This document shows positions 25,987 through 34,414 of a DNA stretch of 64,000 bases, piece after piece. Under the pieces are notes generated by a model. The model did not search any database and had not been told where the DNA came from. It worked only from the letters and a program-made list of their open reading frames with translations. Positions within the stretch are counted from its first letter, which is position 1; the number at the start of each line of letters is the position of its first letter. Position numbers and translations under genes: made by a program. This stretch comes from Pseudomonas sp. stari2 (GTDB taxonomy: Bacteria; Pseudomonadota; Gammaproteobacteria; Pseudomonadales; Pseudomonadaceae). Where the stretch lies: NCBI RefSeq assembly GCF_040760005.1, contig NZ_CP099760.1:4025501-4089500 (forward strand), written 5' to 3'.

Positions 25987-28527
25987 ATGGAACTGGCCAG
26001 CCTGATCGGACGCCTCAACCCGGACAACCGCCGCGCCCTCGAACGCGCCGCCCAACGCTGTCTGCAGCGCGGGCATCACTTTGTCGAGATCGAGCATCTG
26101 TTGCTGGAATTGCTCGACATCGACGGCGGCGACTTTGCTTTCCTGCTGCCGCGTTTCGGGCTGGAACGGGATGCGCTGACGGCTGAAATCAACAAGGCAC
26201 TGGACCTGTTCAAGGCGGGTAGTACCCGCACCCCGGCACTGTCCTCGCATACGCTGGGATTGTTGGAAGACGCCGTGGTGCAGGCCAGTGTGCTGGGGAT
26301 CGACAGCATTCGTTCCGGGCTTTTGCTACTCGCATTGATTGATCGTGACGAGCGCCGAAGTCTGTTGCTCAACAGTGCGTCGTCATTGCTGCGGATTCCC
26401 AGGGAAGCCTTGCGCGCGAATCTGCTGGAGTGGACGGAGAACTCCCGCGAGCACGCAGGCCCGCGTTCTGTGTCTTCTGGAAATCCGGCGCCACGTCAGG
26501 ACTCGGTGCTCGATCAATACACCCAGGACCTGACCGCTGACGCTCATGCCGGGCGCATCGATCCCATCGTTGGTCGCGACGGCGAGATTCGTCAGTGCAT
26601 CGACATTCTTTTGAGACGCCGGCAAAACAACCCGATTCTGGTCGGCGCACCGGGCGTGGGCAAAACCGCCGTGGTCGAAGGCCTGGCGCTGCGCATTGCT
26701 GCCGGAGATGTGCCGCCGTCGTTGCAGGAAGTCAGTCTGCGAGTGCTTGACCTTGGTCTGTTGCAGGCTGGTGCCGGGGTCAAAGGTGAATTCGAACAAC
26801 GACTCAAAGGCGTGATCGACGCCGTTCGCAGCGCCGACAAGCCAATCATCCTGTTCATCGACGAAGCCCACACTCTGATCGGGGCAGGCGGCGCCGAAGG
26901 TGGCAGCGATGCGGCCAACTTGCTCAAACCTGCGCTGGCCCGTGGTGAGTTACGTACGTTGGCCGCCACGACCTGGATGGAATACAAAAAATACTTCGAG
27001 AAAGACCCGGCCCTCGCCCGCCGCTTCCAGCTGGTGCAGGTCGAAGAACCGGATGAGATCACCGCCGTGGAAATGCTCCGTGGTGTGGCCGCCAAACTCG
27101 AACAACACCACGGCGTGCAAGTGCTGGACGCGGCGATCCACGAAGCGGTGAAACTCTCGCACCGCTACATCTCCGGCCGCCAGTTGCCGGACAAGGCCAT
27201 CAGCGTCCTCGACACCGCGTGCGCCCGGGTCGCCCTCGGCCAGCACGACGTGCCGCCACCGCTGGAAAGCCTGCGCCACCGGCAAAACAGCCTCAAGGAT
27301 GAAGTCGAGCGCCTGCGCCGGGAGCAGGCCACCGGGCTGGACCATCGTGAACGCATCACCCTGCTGGAGGGTGAATCGAACACCAATGTGCAAGCGATCC
27401 GCGAACTGGAAACACGTTGGAGCGAAGAGCGCGTGGCCGTGCGTGAACTGCTCGAGACCCGCCGCGAATTGCTGGCGTTGAGCGAAAGCGCCGACAGCGA
27501 CAAGCCCGACGAAGCCACCGACAGCCGCATCGATCATCTGGCCGCCGAACTGCTGCGCCTGGAGGCGGGACTGGATGCGATCCGCCAGGACGATCCGCTG
27601 GTACCGGAACAGGTCGACAGCAAAACCGTCGCTGCCGTGATCGCCGGCTGGACCGGCATCCCCGTCGGCAAAATGCTTGCCGACGAAGCCCATGCCGTGC
27701 GCACCCTCGGCACCCGCATGGGCCAGCGCGTCATGGGCCAGAGCATTGCGCTCAACACCATCGCCCAGCGTTTGCAGGCCTATCGAGCGGGGCTCACCGA
27801 TCCACAAAAACCGGTCGGCGTGTTCCTGCTGGTCGGCCCCACGGGCGTTGGCAAAACCGAAACCGCCTATGCGTTAGCCGATGCGTTGTACGGCGGCGAA
27901 CGCAATCTGATCAGCATCAACCTTTCCGAATATCAGGAAGCCCATACCGTCAGCCAGCTCAAGGGCGCCCCTCCGGGTTACGTCGGTTACGGCAGCGGTG
28001 GCGTGCTGACGGAAGCTGTTCGACGCAAACCGTATTCGGTGGTGTTGCTGGATGAGATCGAGAAGGCGCATCCGGATGTGCTGGAAGCGTTTTACAACGT
28101 GTTCGACAAAGGCTTGATGGAGGACGGCACTGGGCTGGTGGTGGACTTCAAGAACACCGTGATGCTCGCCACCAGCAACGTCGGTGCTGAGTTGCTGCTC
28201 GATACGCCCGTGTCACAGATCGGCTCCGAGCCCTTCAACGAGGTGCTGCACAAAGTCCTGCTGCAAGCCTTCCGACCGGCATTTCTGGCGCGCATGACGG
28301 TGGTTGCGTATCGGCCGCTGGATGAGCAGACGCTGGAAGGGATTGTGCTGGCGAAGCTGGAGAAATTGCGTGGGCGCTACAAGGCTGCGACCGGCAAGCA
28401 GTTCGAATTTGATTCGGGAATTGTGAAAGCGGTACTCGCCAAGTGCAGCGCGGCGGGTGCACGGGATGTCGAGAATGTGTTGATGACGCAGGTGACGGGG
28501 AAGTTGGCGGAGTGGGTGTTGGAATAA
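25987..28527 (+). CDS. clpV: T6SS sheath-recycling ATPase ClpV (TssH)
   Basis: AAA+ unfoldase of 846 residues that disassembles contracted TssBC sheaths. It has an N-domain (1-150), a first AAA module with Walker A GAPGVGKT at 220-227 and Walker B ILFIDEAHTLIG, a middle coiled-coil domain (about 420-530), and a second AAA module with GPTGVGKTE and VVLLDEIEKAHP. All catalytic motifs are intact. It is the last structural T6SS gene in the rightward operon. Confidence 0.96.
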   Translation: MELASLIGRLNPDNRRALERAAQRCLQRGHHFVEIEHLLLELLDIDGGDFAFLLPRFGLERDALTAEINKALDLFKAGSTRTPALSSHTLGLLEDAVVQASVLGIDSIRSGLLLLALIDRDERRSLLLNSASSLLRIPREALRANLLEWTENSREHAGPRSVSSGNPAPRQDSVLDQYTQDLTADAHAGRIDPIVGRDGEIRQCIDILLRRRQNNPILVGAPGVGKTAVVEGLALRIAAGDVPPSLQEVSLRVLDLGLLQAGAGVKGEFEQRLKGVIDAVRSADKPIILFIDEAHTLIGAGGAEGGSDAANLLKPALARGELRTLAATTWMEYKKYFEKDPALARRFQLVQVEEPDEITAVEMLRGVAAKLEQHHGVQVLDAAIHEAVKLSHRYISGRQLPDKAISVLDTACARVALGQHDVPPPLESLRHRQNSLKDEVERLRREQATGLDHRERITLLEGESNTNVQAIRELETRWSEERVAVRELLETRRELLALSESADSDKPDEATDSRIDHLAAELLRLEAGLDAIRQDDPLVPEQVDSKTVAAVIAGWTGIPVGKMLADEAHAVRTLGTRMGQRVMGQSIALNTIAQRLQAYRAGLTDPQKPVGVFLLVGPTGVGKTETAYALADALYGGERNLISINLSEYQEAHTVSQLKGAPPGYVGYGSGGVLTEAVRRKPYSVVLLDEIEKAHPDVLEAFYNVFDKGLMEDGTGLVVDFKNTVMLATSNVGAELLLDTPVSQIGSEPFNEVLHKVLLQAFRPAFLARMTVVAYRPLDEQTLEGIVLAKLEKLRGRYKAATGKQFEFDSGIVKAVLAKCSAAGARDVENVLMTQVTGKLAEWVLE

Positions 28528-28572
28528 AGCGTACCCAAGGTTCATACGGAAACAAAACGACGGGACGAAAAC

Positions 28573-29160
28573 ATGGGGAATATACATTTCAACTTGAACA
28601 ACTCTGCGCACCTTGGAGGATTGGCGCCGCCCCCCTTGGCCGCTGGAGGTTTTGGAAACGCGCTTTTGCCAGGTGGAATGTATGGCATGGCGGGGACGTA
28701 CATCATTGTCAACTCCAACTCCAACAACCGCTACATCGGTATCGCCAACGATATAGGCACACGCTTCAACACCCGCTTGGCGACGATTACAGAGACCGGT
28801 TTTTTGCCGGCCGAAATGGCCAGAATCGGCGTCACCTGGGGAACAACCACTTGCCAGAATACCGCTCCGGTCTTTGGCGTCGCTCCCGCTCCCGTGCTTG
28901 CAGTACCCGCCCCTCCGGCTGCATTCAATGCATTGATCGATGGTGTCGCGGTAAACCTGGAGCGCTTGCTGATTCGCTTTGTCATCACTCAACTGGGTGC
29001 CGGCGGTACCGTTTCCAACAACGCCATGGCCGTAGCCCCGTATGCCAATCCGACTGCAAATCCCATTACCGTCCGCTTGACCTGGGGGGCCATGGGCGGC
29101 CTGTACCTGGCCGGGTTTCATCAGGCGATATGGAATGTGGGAATGATCAACGCATGGTGA
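28573..29160 (+). CDS. Candidate T6SS cargo: GIY-YIG nuclease-like protein
   Basis: A protein of 195 residues starting 45 bases after clpV. A glycine/proline-rich N-terminus (1-40) precedes G41-T-Y-I, Y54-I-G and R64 (IANDIGTRFNTRL), which match the GIY, YIG and Arg positions of GIY-YIG endonucleases. E130 (NLERLLIRF) and N149/N150 fall where the metal-binding Glu and the conserved Asn of that fold are expected. A Pro/Ala linker lies at about 99-118. No signal peptide is visible. The position between clpV and vgrG suggests a secreted DNA-targeting effector. No immunity gene is evident. The fold is recognised by eye only. Confidence 0.55.
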   Translation: MGNIHFNLNNSAHLGGLAPPPLAAGGFGNALLPGGMYGMAGTYIIVNSNSNNRYIGIANDIGTRFNTRLATITETGFLPAEMARIGVTWGTTTCQNTAPVFGVAPAPVLAVPAPPAAFNALIDGVAVNLERLLIRFVITQLGAGGTVSNNAMAVAPYANPTANPITVRLTWGAMGGLYLAGFHQAIWNVGMINAW

Positions 29161-29461
29161 AAAACGCCAGCGCCCGGGCCTGTAAGGAAAAACAAGGACA
29201 TTGAAATCAAAGGGGACAGATTTATTTATGAAACAAATAAATTCGTCCCCTTTTTTACACTCGACAAAATATGTTCGGCGGATTTTTCATACATCATCAA
29301 GCCATCCGTCACTGACTGACGGGAAACAGCAAAGGAAACAGAAAATTAGATGAAATACGGACATAAGCAGGTTTTTCGCTGCCATTTCAATGAAGACTAA
29401 CCGCCCTCATGCAACTGAAGAACAGGGCATTTGATAAACACAACAAAGGATTGTAAACATC
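29161..29461. other. AT-rich gap between the two cargo genes
   Basis: About 300 bases without a credible gene. It contains the GGGGACAGATTTATTT palindrome (29209-29254), a small hairpin CCGTCA/TGACGG (29306-29322), and only very short open frames of about 15 codons. The ribosome site AAAGGA for the next gene lies at the right end. No immunity-type gene is visible. Confidence 0.7.
29209..29254. repeat. Palindromic GGGGACAGATTTATTT element
   Basis: AAAGGGGACAGATTTATTT (29209-29227) is inverted at 29235-29254 with three central mismatches, leaving a 7-base loop and followed by Ts. This sequence type is known to me from the flanks of REP-associated tyrosine (Y1) transposases in many proteobacteria. 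No transposase is present, so this would be a solitary remnant. The hairpin plus T run could also terminate transcription after the GIY-YIG-like gene. Confidence 0.6.
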
Positions 29462-30106
29462 ATGCCAGATCACCTCGTTACGTCCGACCAGATGAATTTA
29501 TTGAGAGTGGGCGAGCGCGTCATAACCGATGTAAAAAACTTATTAATCAACGGAAGCGGAAATCAAACACACTCAAACGTTACGGGACTAAATCATCTCG
29601 CAACAGCGTTAAGCTACAACTACGGAAATGCGTTCGGCCCTTTCAGACCCCGAAGGATCATTGCCATAGCACAGCAAACAGGCGGAGGGAACTGCGATCA
29701 GACGGGAGCCATTTCATATGCATATTGCCGTGACCTGCTCGACAACCTTCACGAATCCGCCTGGGCTTATGTACCTGGGCATACATTTGCTTTGATTGGT
29801 TTAACCGGCACAAACACCGACGAATGGATTGCTGTTGACCCTTGGGTGGAGCACGCAGTACCGACGCTTTACAAACATCATTTCTCTCACGGCAACAACT
29901 TACAGTTTTATTCAAAAAAAACTGGAACCGGCAAAAACGCTTACACTTCGACCAAAGTGCTTAACCAGATACAGACTATTATCCAGGCCACGTTACCTGC
30001 CCAAATATTTTTAAACTCCACTGTCATCTACAACCAATACAGCCATGGAACACCCTGGAAGAATGGCATTTCGTACAAATACATTGAACAAATAGTACTT
30101 GATTAG
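29462..30106 (+). CDS. Candidate T6SS cargo: papain-fold-like Cys-His-Asp protein
   Basis: A protein of 214 residues with visibly lower GC than the surrounding T6SS genes. C78 sits in GGGNCDQTGAISYAYCRDLL, H107 in VPGHTFALIGL and D126 in WIAVDPWVEH. This order and spacing (Cys at a helix start, His at a strand start, then Asp in VDPW) is that of papain-like/C58 or transglutaminase-fold toxins that act as proteases or deamidases. No signal peptide is present. It lies directly upstream of vgrG. I do not recognise a named family, and no immunity gene is apparent. Confidence 0.5.
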   Translation: MPDHLVTSDQMNLLRVGERVITDVKNLLINGSGNQTHSNVTGLNHLATALSYNYGNAFGPFRPRRIIAIAQQTGGGNCDQTGAISYAYCRDLLDNLHESAWAYVPGHTFALIGLTGTNTDEWIAVDPWVEHAVPTLYKHHFSHGNNLQFYSKKTGTGKNAYTSTKVLNQIQTIIQATLPAQIFLNSTVIYNQYSHGTPWKNGISYKYIEQIVLD

Positions 30107-30156
30107 ATGTGGAGAAACAGACGCTCCTCACGGCTTTAAATATAAGTGAGACTCCT

Positions 30157-32166
30157 ATGCCTCGTTCCACCGACAACAACACCACCCTCTCCCTCACTGC
30201 CACCTCGCTCTCGGCGCTTTACCCTGAGTCATTTTCCGGGGAGGAAACGCTCAACGTATTGAGCTTGCAAATCATCAACGGCCTCAACGACGGCACCTCC
30301 CTCACCCTGACCAGCGCCATCGCCAGCCACGTCACCACCACCCTGCACAACGACGCGCAACTGCGCCCGTTCGACGCCTTGGTCGCGGAGATCCGTCAAC
30401 TCCCCGCCGACGCCACCGCCGAGCGCTATCAGCTGGTTCTAAGGCCATGGCTCTGGTGGCTGACCCTGGCCAGCAACAACCGCGTATTCCAGAACCTCGC
30501 CACTTCGGACATCGTGACCACGATCTTCAAGGCCCACGGCTTCACCGATTTCAAACTCTCGCTGACCGGCAGCTACACCCCCCGCGAATACTGCGTGCAA
30601 TACGGCGAAACCGACTTCGCCTTCGTCTCACGGCTACTGGAGGAGGAAGGCATCTTCTGGTTTTTCACCCACGACGAGGGCAAGCACACGCTGGTGCTGG
30701 GCGACAGCAATGACGCCTTCGTGCAGATCCCCAACGGCCCGAAGGTCAAGTATCTGGCTCAACAAATGGGCGAGCGCGAGTTGCATGGCATCCGCTCGGG
30801 TCAAGTGTGCCTGCAAGCTGTGGCCGGGGTGTACAAGGCAACGGATTACGAGTTCACCACGCCGACCACGTCACTCTTCGGCCAGGCCGAGGCGGTTGCC
30901 GGGCCGCGTTCCTTCTATGAGCATCCGGGTGGTTACAACGCCAAGGCTCGGGGCGACGCATTGACCAAACAACGGGTCGACGGGCTGCGCAGTGAAGAGA
31001 AACGTTTTGTTGGCGAGAGCGACTGCCGCTGGTTGATCCCCGGCCATTGGTTCACTCTCGACGGCCACGAAGACGCGAGTCTGAACATCGATTGGGTCGT
31101 CACGCGAGTCACCCACGACGCCAGCCACGAAAGCTATCGCAACCGCTTCGAAGCCATCCCCAAAGCCACGCCGTTTCGCCCGCCCCGCACCACACCGAAA
31201 CCGCGCATGCATCCACAGACCGCGATCGTCGTAGGCAAGTCCGGCGAGGAAATCTGGACCGACGAGTACGGCCGGATCAAGTTGCAGTTCCCCTGGGATC
31301 GCGACGGCAAGAACGATGAAGCCAGTTCCTGCTGGGTGCGTGTGGTGTTGCCGTGGAGCGGCAAGGGTTTCGGCATGCAGTTCGTGCCGCGTATCGGCCA
31401 GGAAGTCATCGTGACCTTCATCGACGGCGATCCGGACCGGCCGCTGGTCACCGGTTGCGTGTACAACGGCGACAACGCCCTGCCCTACACCTTGCCGGCG
31501 AACCAGACCCAATCGGGGATCAAGACCCAATCGTCCAAGGGTGGCGGCGGCTTCAACGAGCTGCGTTTCGAGGACAAGAAGGATGCCGAAGAGGTGTTCC
31601 TGCAGGCGCAGAAAGACTTGAAGATCAACGTGCTCAACGACACCACCGCAACGGTCGGCCACGACGAAACCCTGACGGTGCAGAACGCCCGCACCCGCAC
31701 GGTCAAGGACGGCGACGAGACCGTCACGCTGGAAAAAGGCAAACGCAGCGTGACGATTCAGACCGGCAGCGACAGCCTCGATGTGAAAGACAGCCGCACC
31801 GTGAAAGTCGGCGCCGATCAGAACCACAGCACCGGCGGCAATTACACCGACAAGGTCACGGGCGATTACAGCCTGACGGTGGACGGCAACCTGACGATCA
31901 AGGTCAGCGGCACCCTCACGCTGCAAAGCGGTGGCAGTTTCACGATCAAGAGCGGCGCGGATCTGGCGACTTCGGCCAGCACCTCGATCACTCAGAAGGC
32001 CGGGACCGCCATGACCAATCAGGCCGGTACTTCGCTGGACAACAAGGCCGGAACCACGCTGACCAACGACGCCGGCATCAGCCTGACCAACAAGGGCGCG
32101 GCCTCACAGACCGTGGACGGCGGCGGCATGCTGACCATCAAGGGCGGGCTGGTACAGGTCAACTGA
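30157..32166 (+). CDS. vgrG: T6SS spike protein VgrG
   Basis: Trimeric spike of 669 residues: gp27-like region (about 1-350, with YCVQYGETDFAFVSRLLEEEGIFWFF), gp5 OB-fold (about 360-445, EIWTDEYGRIKLQFPWD), then a beta-helix of short repeats ending GGLVQVN. There is no C-terminal effector extension, so cargo must be carried non-covalently, for example through a PAAR protein or adaptor. I prefer the ATG at 30157; an in-frame ATG at 30109 would add 16 residues of no recognisable domain. Confidence 0.93.
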   Translation: MPRSTDNNTTLSLTATSLSALYPESFSGEETLNVLSLQIINGLNDGTSLTLTSAIASHVTTTLHNDAQLRPFDALVAEIRQLPADATAERYQLVLRPWLWWLTLASNNRVFQNLATSDIVTTIFKAHGFTDFKLSLTGSYTPREYCVQYGETDFAFVSRLLEEEGIFWFFTHDEGKHTLVLGDSNDAFVQIPNGPKVKYLAQQMGERELHGIRSGQVCLQAVAGVYKATDYEFTTPTTSLFGQAEAVAGPRSFYEHPGGYNAKARGDALTKQRVDGLRSEEKRFVGESDCRWLIPGHWFTLDGHEDASLNIDWVVTRVTHDASHESYRNRFEAIPKATPFRPPRTTPKPRMHPQTAIVVGKSGEEIWTDEYGRIKLQFPWDRDGKNDEASSCWVRVVLPWSGKGFGMQFVPRIGQEVIVTFIDGDPDRPLVTGCVYNGDNALPYTLPANQTQSGIKTQSSKGGGGFNELRFEDKKDAEEVFLQAQKDLKINVLNDTTATVGHDETLTVQNARTRTVKDGDETVTLEKGKRSVTIQTGSDSLDVKDSRTVKVGADQNHSTGGNYTDKVTGDYSLTVDGNLTIKVSGTLTLQSGGSFTIKSGADLATSASTSITQKAGTAMTNQAGTSLDNKAGTTLTNDAGISLTNKGAASQTVDGGGMLTIKGGLVQVN

Positions 32167-32178
32167 CAAGGAGAAGCC

Positions 32179-32721
32179 ATGGCGATCACACCGCTGGATC
32201 TGCAGCAGAACGACAAACACCTCAAGGGGCGATTGCAGGACGGCCAGCTCGACGGCCCGCTGAACATCAAGGAAGACGGTCGCCAACAGGCAGACCTGAA
32301 TTACAGCCAGGGAGAATTACAGGGCACATCCCTGCTCTACCACCCCAACGGCAGGGTCTCGGCGCAGATGCCGTTCGTGCGCGACAAGCTGCAAGGCGTC
32401 GCCAGTTTCTACGCGCCCGAAGGCTGGCTGCAGCGCAAGGCAACCTATCGGCGCGGTTTGTTGCATGGCGAGGCGTTCAACTACTTTCCCGACGGGCAAG
32501 TGGCAGAGGCCGAGTTTTATCGCGACGGCGTGCGTGAGGGGCGTTATCAACGCTTTCATCCCAACGGCAAACCGGCGGTGGATGCACGTTATCTGAATGG
32601 GCAGTTGATGGAACCCGAACAGGGATTTGCCGAGGATGGGCGACCGCTGGATGCCGATGGCAAGCCGATTTCCCGGGTGCGCTGGTGGTTTCGCAAATGG
32701 ACGGATCCGCAGCAGGCCTGA
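32179..32721 (+). CDS. MORN-repeat (YwqK-like) protein of the vgrG operon
   Basis: A protein of 180 residues with about five degenerate MORN_2-type repeats of roughly 22 residues (for example GELQGTSLLYHPNGRVSAQM, GLLHGEAFNYFPDGQVAEA and REGRYQRFHPNGKPAVDARY). It has no signal peptide or membrane helix. It starts 12 bases after vgrG with a strong AAGGAG site, so it is in the same operon. Related proteins are annotated as YwqK-family antitoxins, making an immunity or adaptor role possible, but nothing in the sequence proves it. Confidence 0.7.
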   Translation: MAITPLDLQQNDKHLKGRLQDGQLDGPLNIKEDGRQQADLNYSQGELQGTSLLYHPNGRVSAQMPFVRDKLQGVASFYAPEGWLQRKATYRRGLLHGEAFNYFPDGQVAEAEFYRDGVREGRYQRFHPNGKPAVDARYLNGQLMEPEQGFAEDGRPLDADGKPISRVRWWFRKWTDPQQA

Positions 32722-32722
32722 C

Positions 32723-33118
32723 TCAGGGAATCAACATCTGCATCTGCCCCGGCATCACGATCTTGATCACCCCCGCCCAGTTGCACATCAACGTGCTGTT
32801 GGCATCGATCGCCGGCATCCCGCCCAGCAGCAGGGTCGGCGCACCGCCGGGAATCCACGGAGAGGCGGTGGCGGGAATGCACGGCATCGGCGTTAACACC
32901 CCCAGCGCAGCAGCCGTGGCAGCGGCGACCATCGGGTTGGCCATGCTCATGCACATGCCGAACGTGGTGACGTTGACCAGCGGAATGTGATCCATGATGT
33001 TCGCCGCCGGCATCCCGCCGGTCAGCGTGCGGTTGACCGGCAGCACGTTGAGCACCGCCGGCGCAGCACCGAAACTGCATTGCAGGGTGGCGCTGGCACA
33101 GACTTGCGGGCAGCCCAT
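32723..33118 (-). CDS. DUF4280 PAAR-like protein
   Basis: A protein of 131 residues rich in Gly, Pro, Met and Cys: MGCPQVCASATLQCSFG, then GGMPAANIMDHIPLVNV, CMSMANP and LLGGMPAIDANSTLMCNWAG. This is the DUF4280 (PAAR-like) family, whose members are thought to cap VgrG spikes. The start is the ATG at 33118 with AGGAGC upstream. It is convergent with the MORN gene (one base between the stop codons), so it is expressed separately from vgrG. Confidence 0.8.
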   Translation of the reverse strand: MGCPQVCASATLQCSFGAAPAVLNVLPVNRTLTGGMPAANIMDHIPLVNVTTFGMCMSMANPMVAAATAAALGVLTPMPCIPATASPWIPGGAPTLLLGGMPAIDANSTLMCNWAGVIKIVMPGQMQMLIP

Positions 33119-33308
33119 TTCAAAGCTCCTTCCTGGACACGGCATACCCGCTAAACCTTAGTCGCCAGCGGCCCGCCGCGCACATTCCCAAAGGTGATTA
33201 TCGTGCAACACGCTAACCTATAAGACCGAACCGCGCTTGTGACCGCCCGAGCGCGCCATTAGATTAGCCAATGATGTCTGGCCTCCAAAATAAGCAGAAG
33301 GGATAAGC

Positions 33309-34376
33309 ATGGCGCTTACTGACCAGTCCACCCGTATCCGCTCTGGCGAAGAACTCGATGCCAGCCTGATCGATCCGTACCTCAAGGCGCACATTCCGGG
33401 CCTGACCGGCACGCCGCAGATCAGCCAGTTTCCCGGCGGCGCGTCGAACCTGACCTACCTGCTGGAATACCCGGACCAGGAATTCGTCCTGCGCCGTCCG
33501 CCGTTCGGCCACAAGGCCAAGTCCGCCCACGACATGGGCCGCGAATTCCGCATCCTCAACCAGTTGCGCGACGGCTTCCCGTATTGCCCGAAAGCCTACG
33601 TGCATTGCACCGATGAATCGGTGATCGGCGCCGAGTTCTATGTGATGGAGCGGGTCAAGGGCATCATCCTGCGCTCGGACCTGCCGCCGGAACTGGGCCT
33701 GGACGCAGCGAAAACCGAAGCCCTGTGCAAGAGCTTCATCGACCGCTTCGTCGAACTGCACCGGGTCGATTACAACGCCTGCGGCCTCGGCGATCTGGGC
33801 AAACCGGAAGGCTACGTCGCCCGCCAGATCAAAGGCTGGAGCGAACGCTACGAAAAAGCCCTGACCCCGGACGCGCCGCACTGGGAACAGGTCAAAGCCT
33901 GGCTCAACGACAAGATGCCGGCCGACCACCCGACCTCCAGCATCGTGCACAACGACTACCGCTTCGACAACGTCATCCTCGACCCGAATAACCCGATGCA
34001 GATCATCGGCGTGCTCGACTGGGAACTGACCACCCTCGGCGATCCATTGATGGACCTGGGCAACACCCTCGCCTACTGGATCCAGGCCGACGACCCGGCA
34101 CCGGTGCAACTGATGCGCCGCCAGCCGAGCCACGCCCCGGGCATGCTGACCCGCCGCGAATTCGTCGACTACTACGCCGAGCGCTCGGGCATCCAGATCG
34201 ACAATTTCGACTTCTACTACACCTATGGCCTGTTCCGCCTGGCCGGGATCGTGCAGCAGATCTACTACCGCTTCTTCCATGGCCAGACCCAGGACAAACG
34301 CTTCGCGCAGTTCATTCACATGAACAAACTGCTGGAGCAGATGAGCCTGCAGGTCATTGCCAAATCCAGCCTCTGA
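33309..34376 (+). CDS. APH-fold phosphotransferase (ACAD10/11 kinase-like)
   Basis: Cytoplasmic kinase-fold protein of 355 residues. The glycine-containing loop FPGGASNLTYLLE, the catalytic H214-N-D216 (HNDYRFDNVILD) and the metal-binding D237 (LDWEL) are intact. This sequence type matches the kinase domain of ACAD10/11 and of LvaA, which phosphorylate 4-hydroxy acids or their CoA esters. It is followed 38 bases later by a short-chain dehydrogenase, likely co-transcribed. The substrate here is inferred, not shown. Confidence 0.8.
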   Translation: MALTDQSTRIRSGEELDASLIDPYLKAHIPGLTGTPQISQFPGGASNLTYLLEYPDQEFVLRRPPFGHKAKSAHDMGREFRILNQLRDGFPYCPKAYVHCTDESVIGAEFYVMERVKGIILRSDLPPELGLDAAKTEALCKSFIDRFVELHRVDYNACGLGDLGKPEGYVARQIKGWSERYEKALTPDAPHWEQVKAWLNDKMPADHPTSSIVHNDYRFDNVILDPNNPMQIIGVLDWELTTLGDPLMDLGNTLAYWIQADDPAPVQLMRRQPSHAPGMLTRREFVDYYAERSGIQIDNFDFYYTYGLFRLAGIVQQIYYRFFHGQTQDKRFAQFIHMNKLLEQMSLQVIAKSSL

Positions 34377-34414
34377 TGACGGCGTTATAACAAGGCTTAC
34401 TACAAGGGAATCCC

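Noticed and set aside
29340..29461. Very short frames of about 15 codons between the two cargo genes as immunity proteins
   Set aside because: Too short, with no ribosome sites and no plausible fold.
31353..32537. Open frame of about 394 codons overlapping vgrG and the MORN gene in another frame
   Set aside because: Arg/Gln/Gly-rich composition, no start signal, and both real frames are supported by domains.
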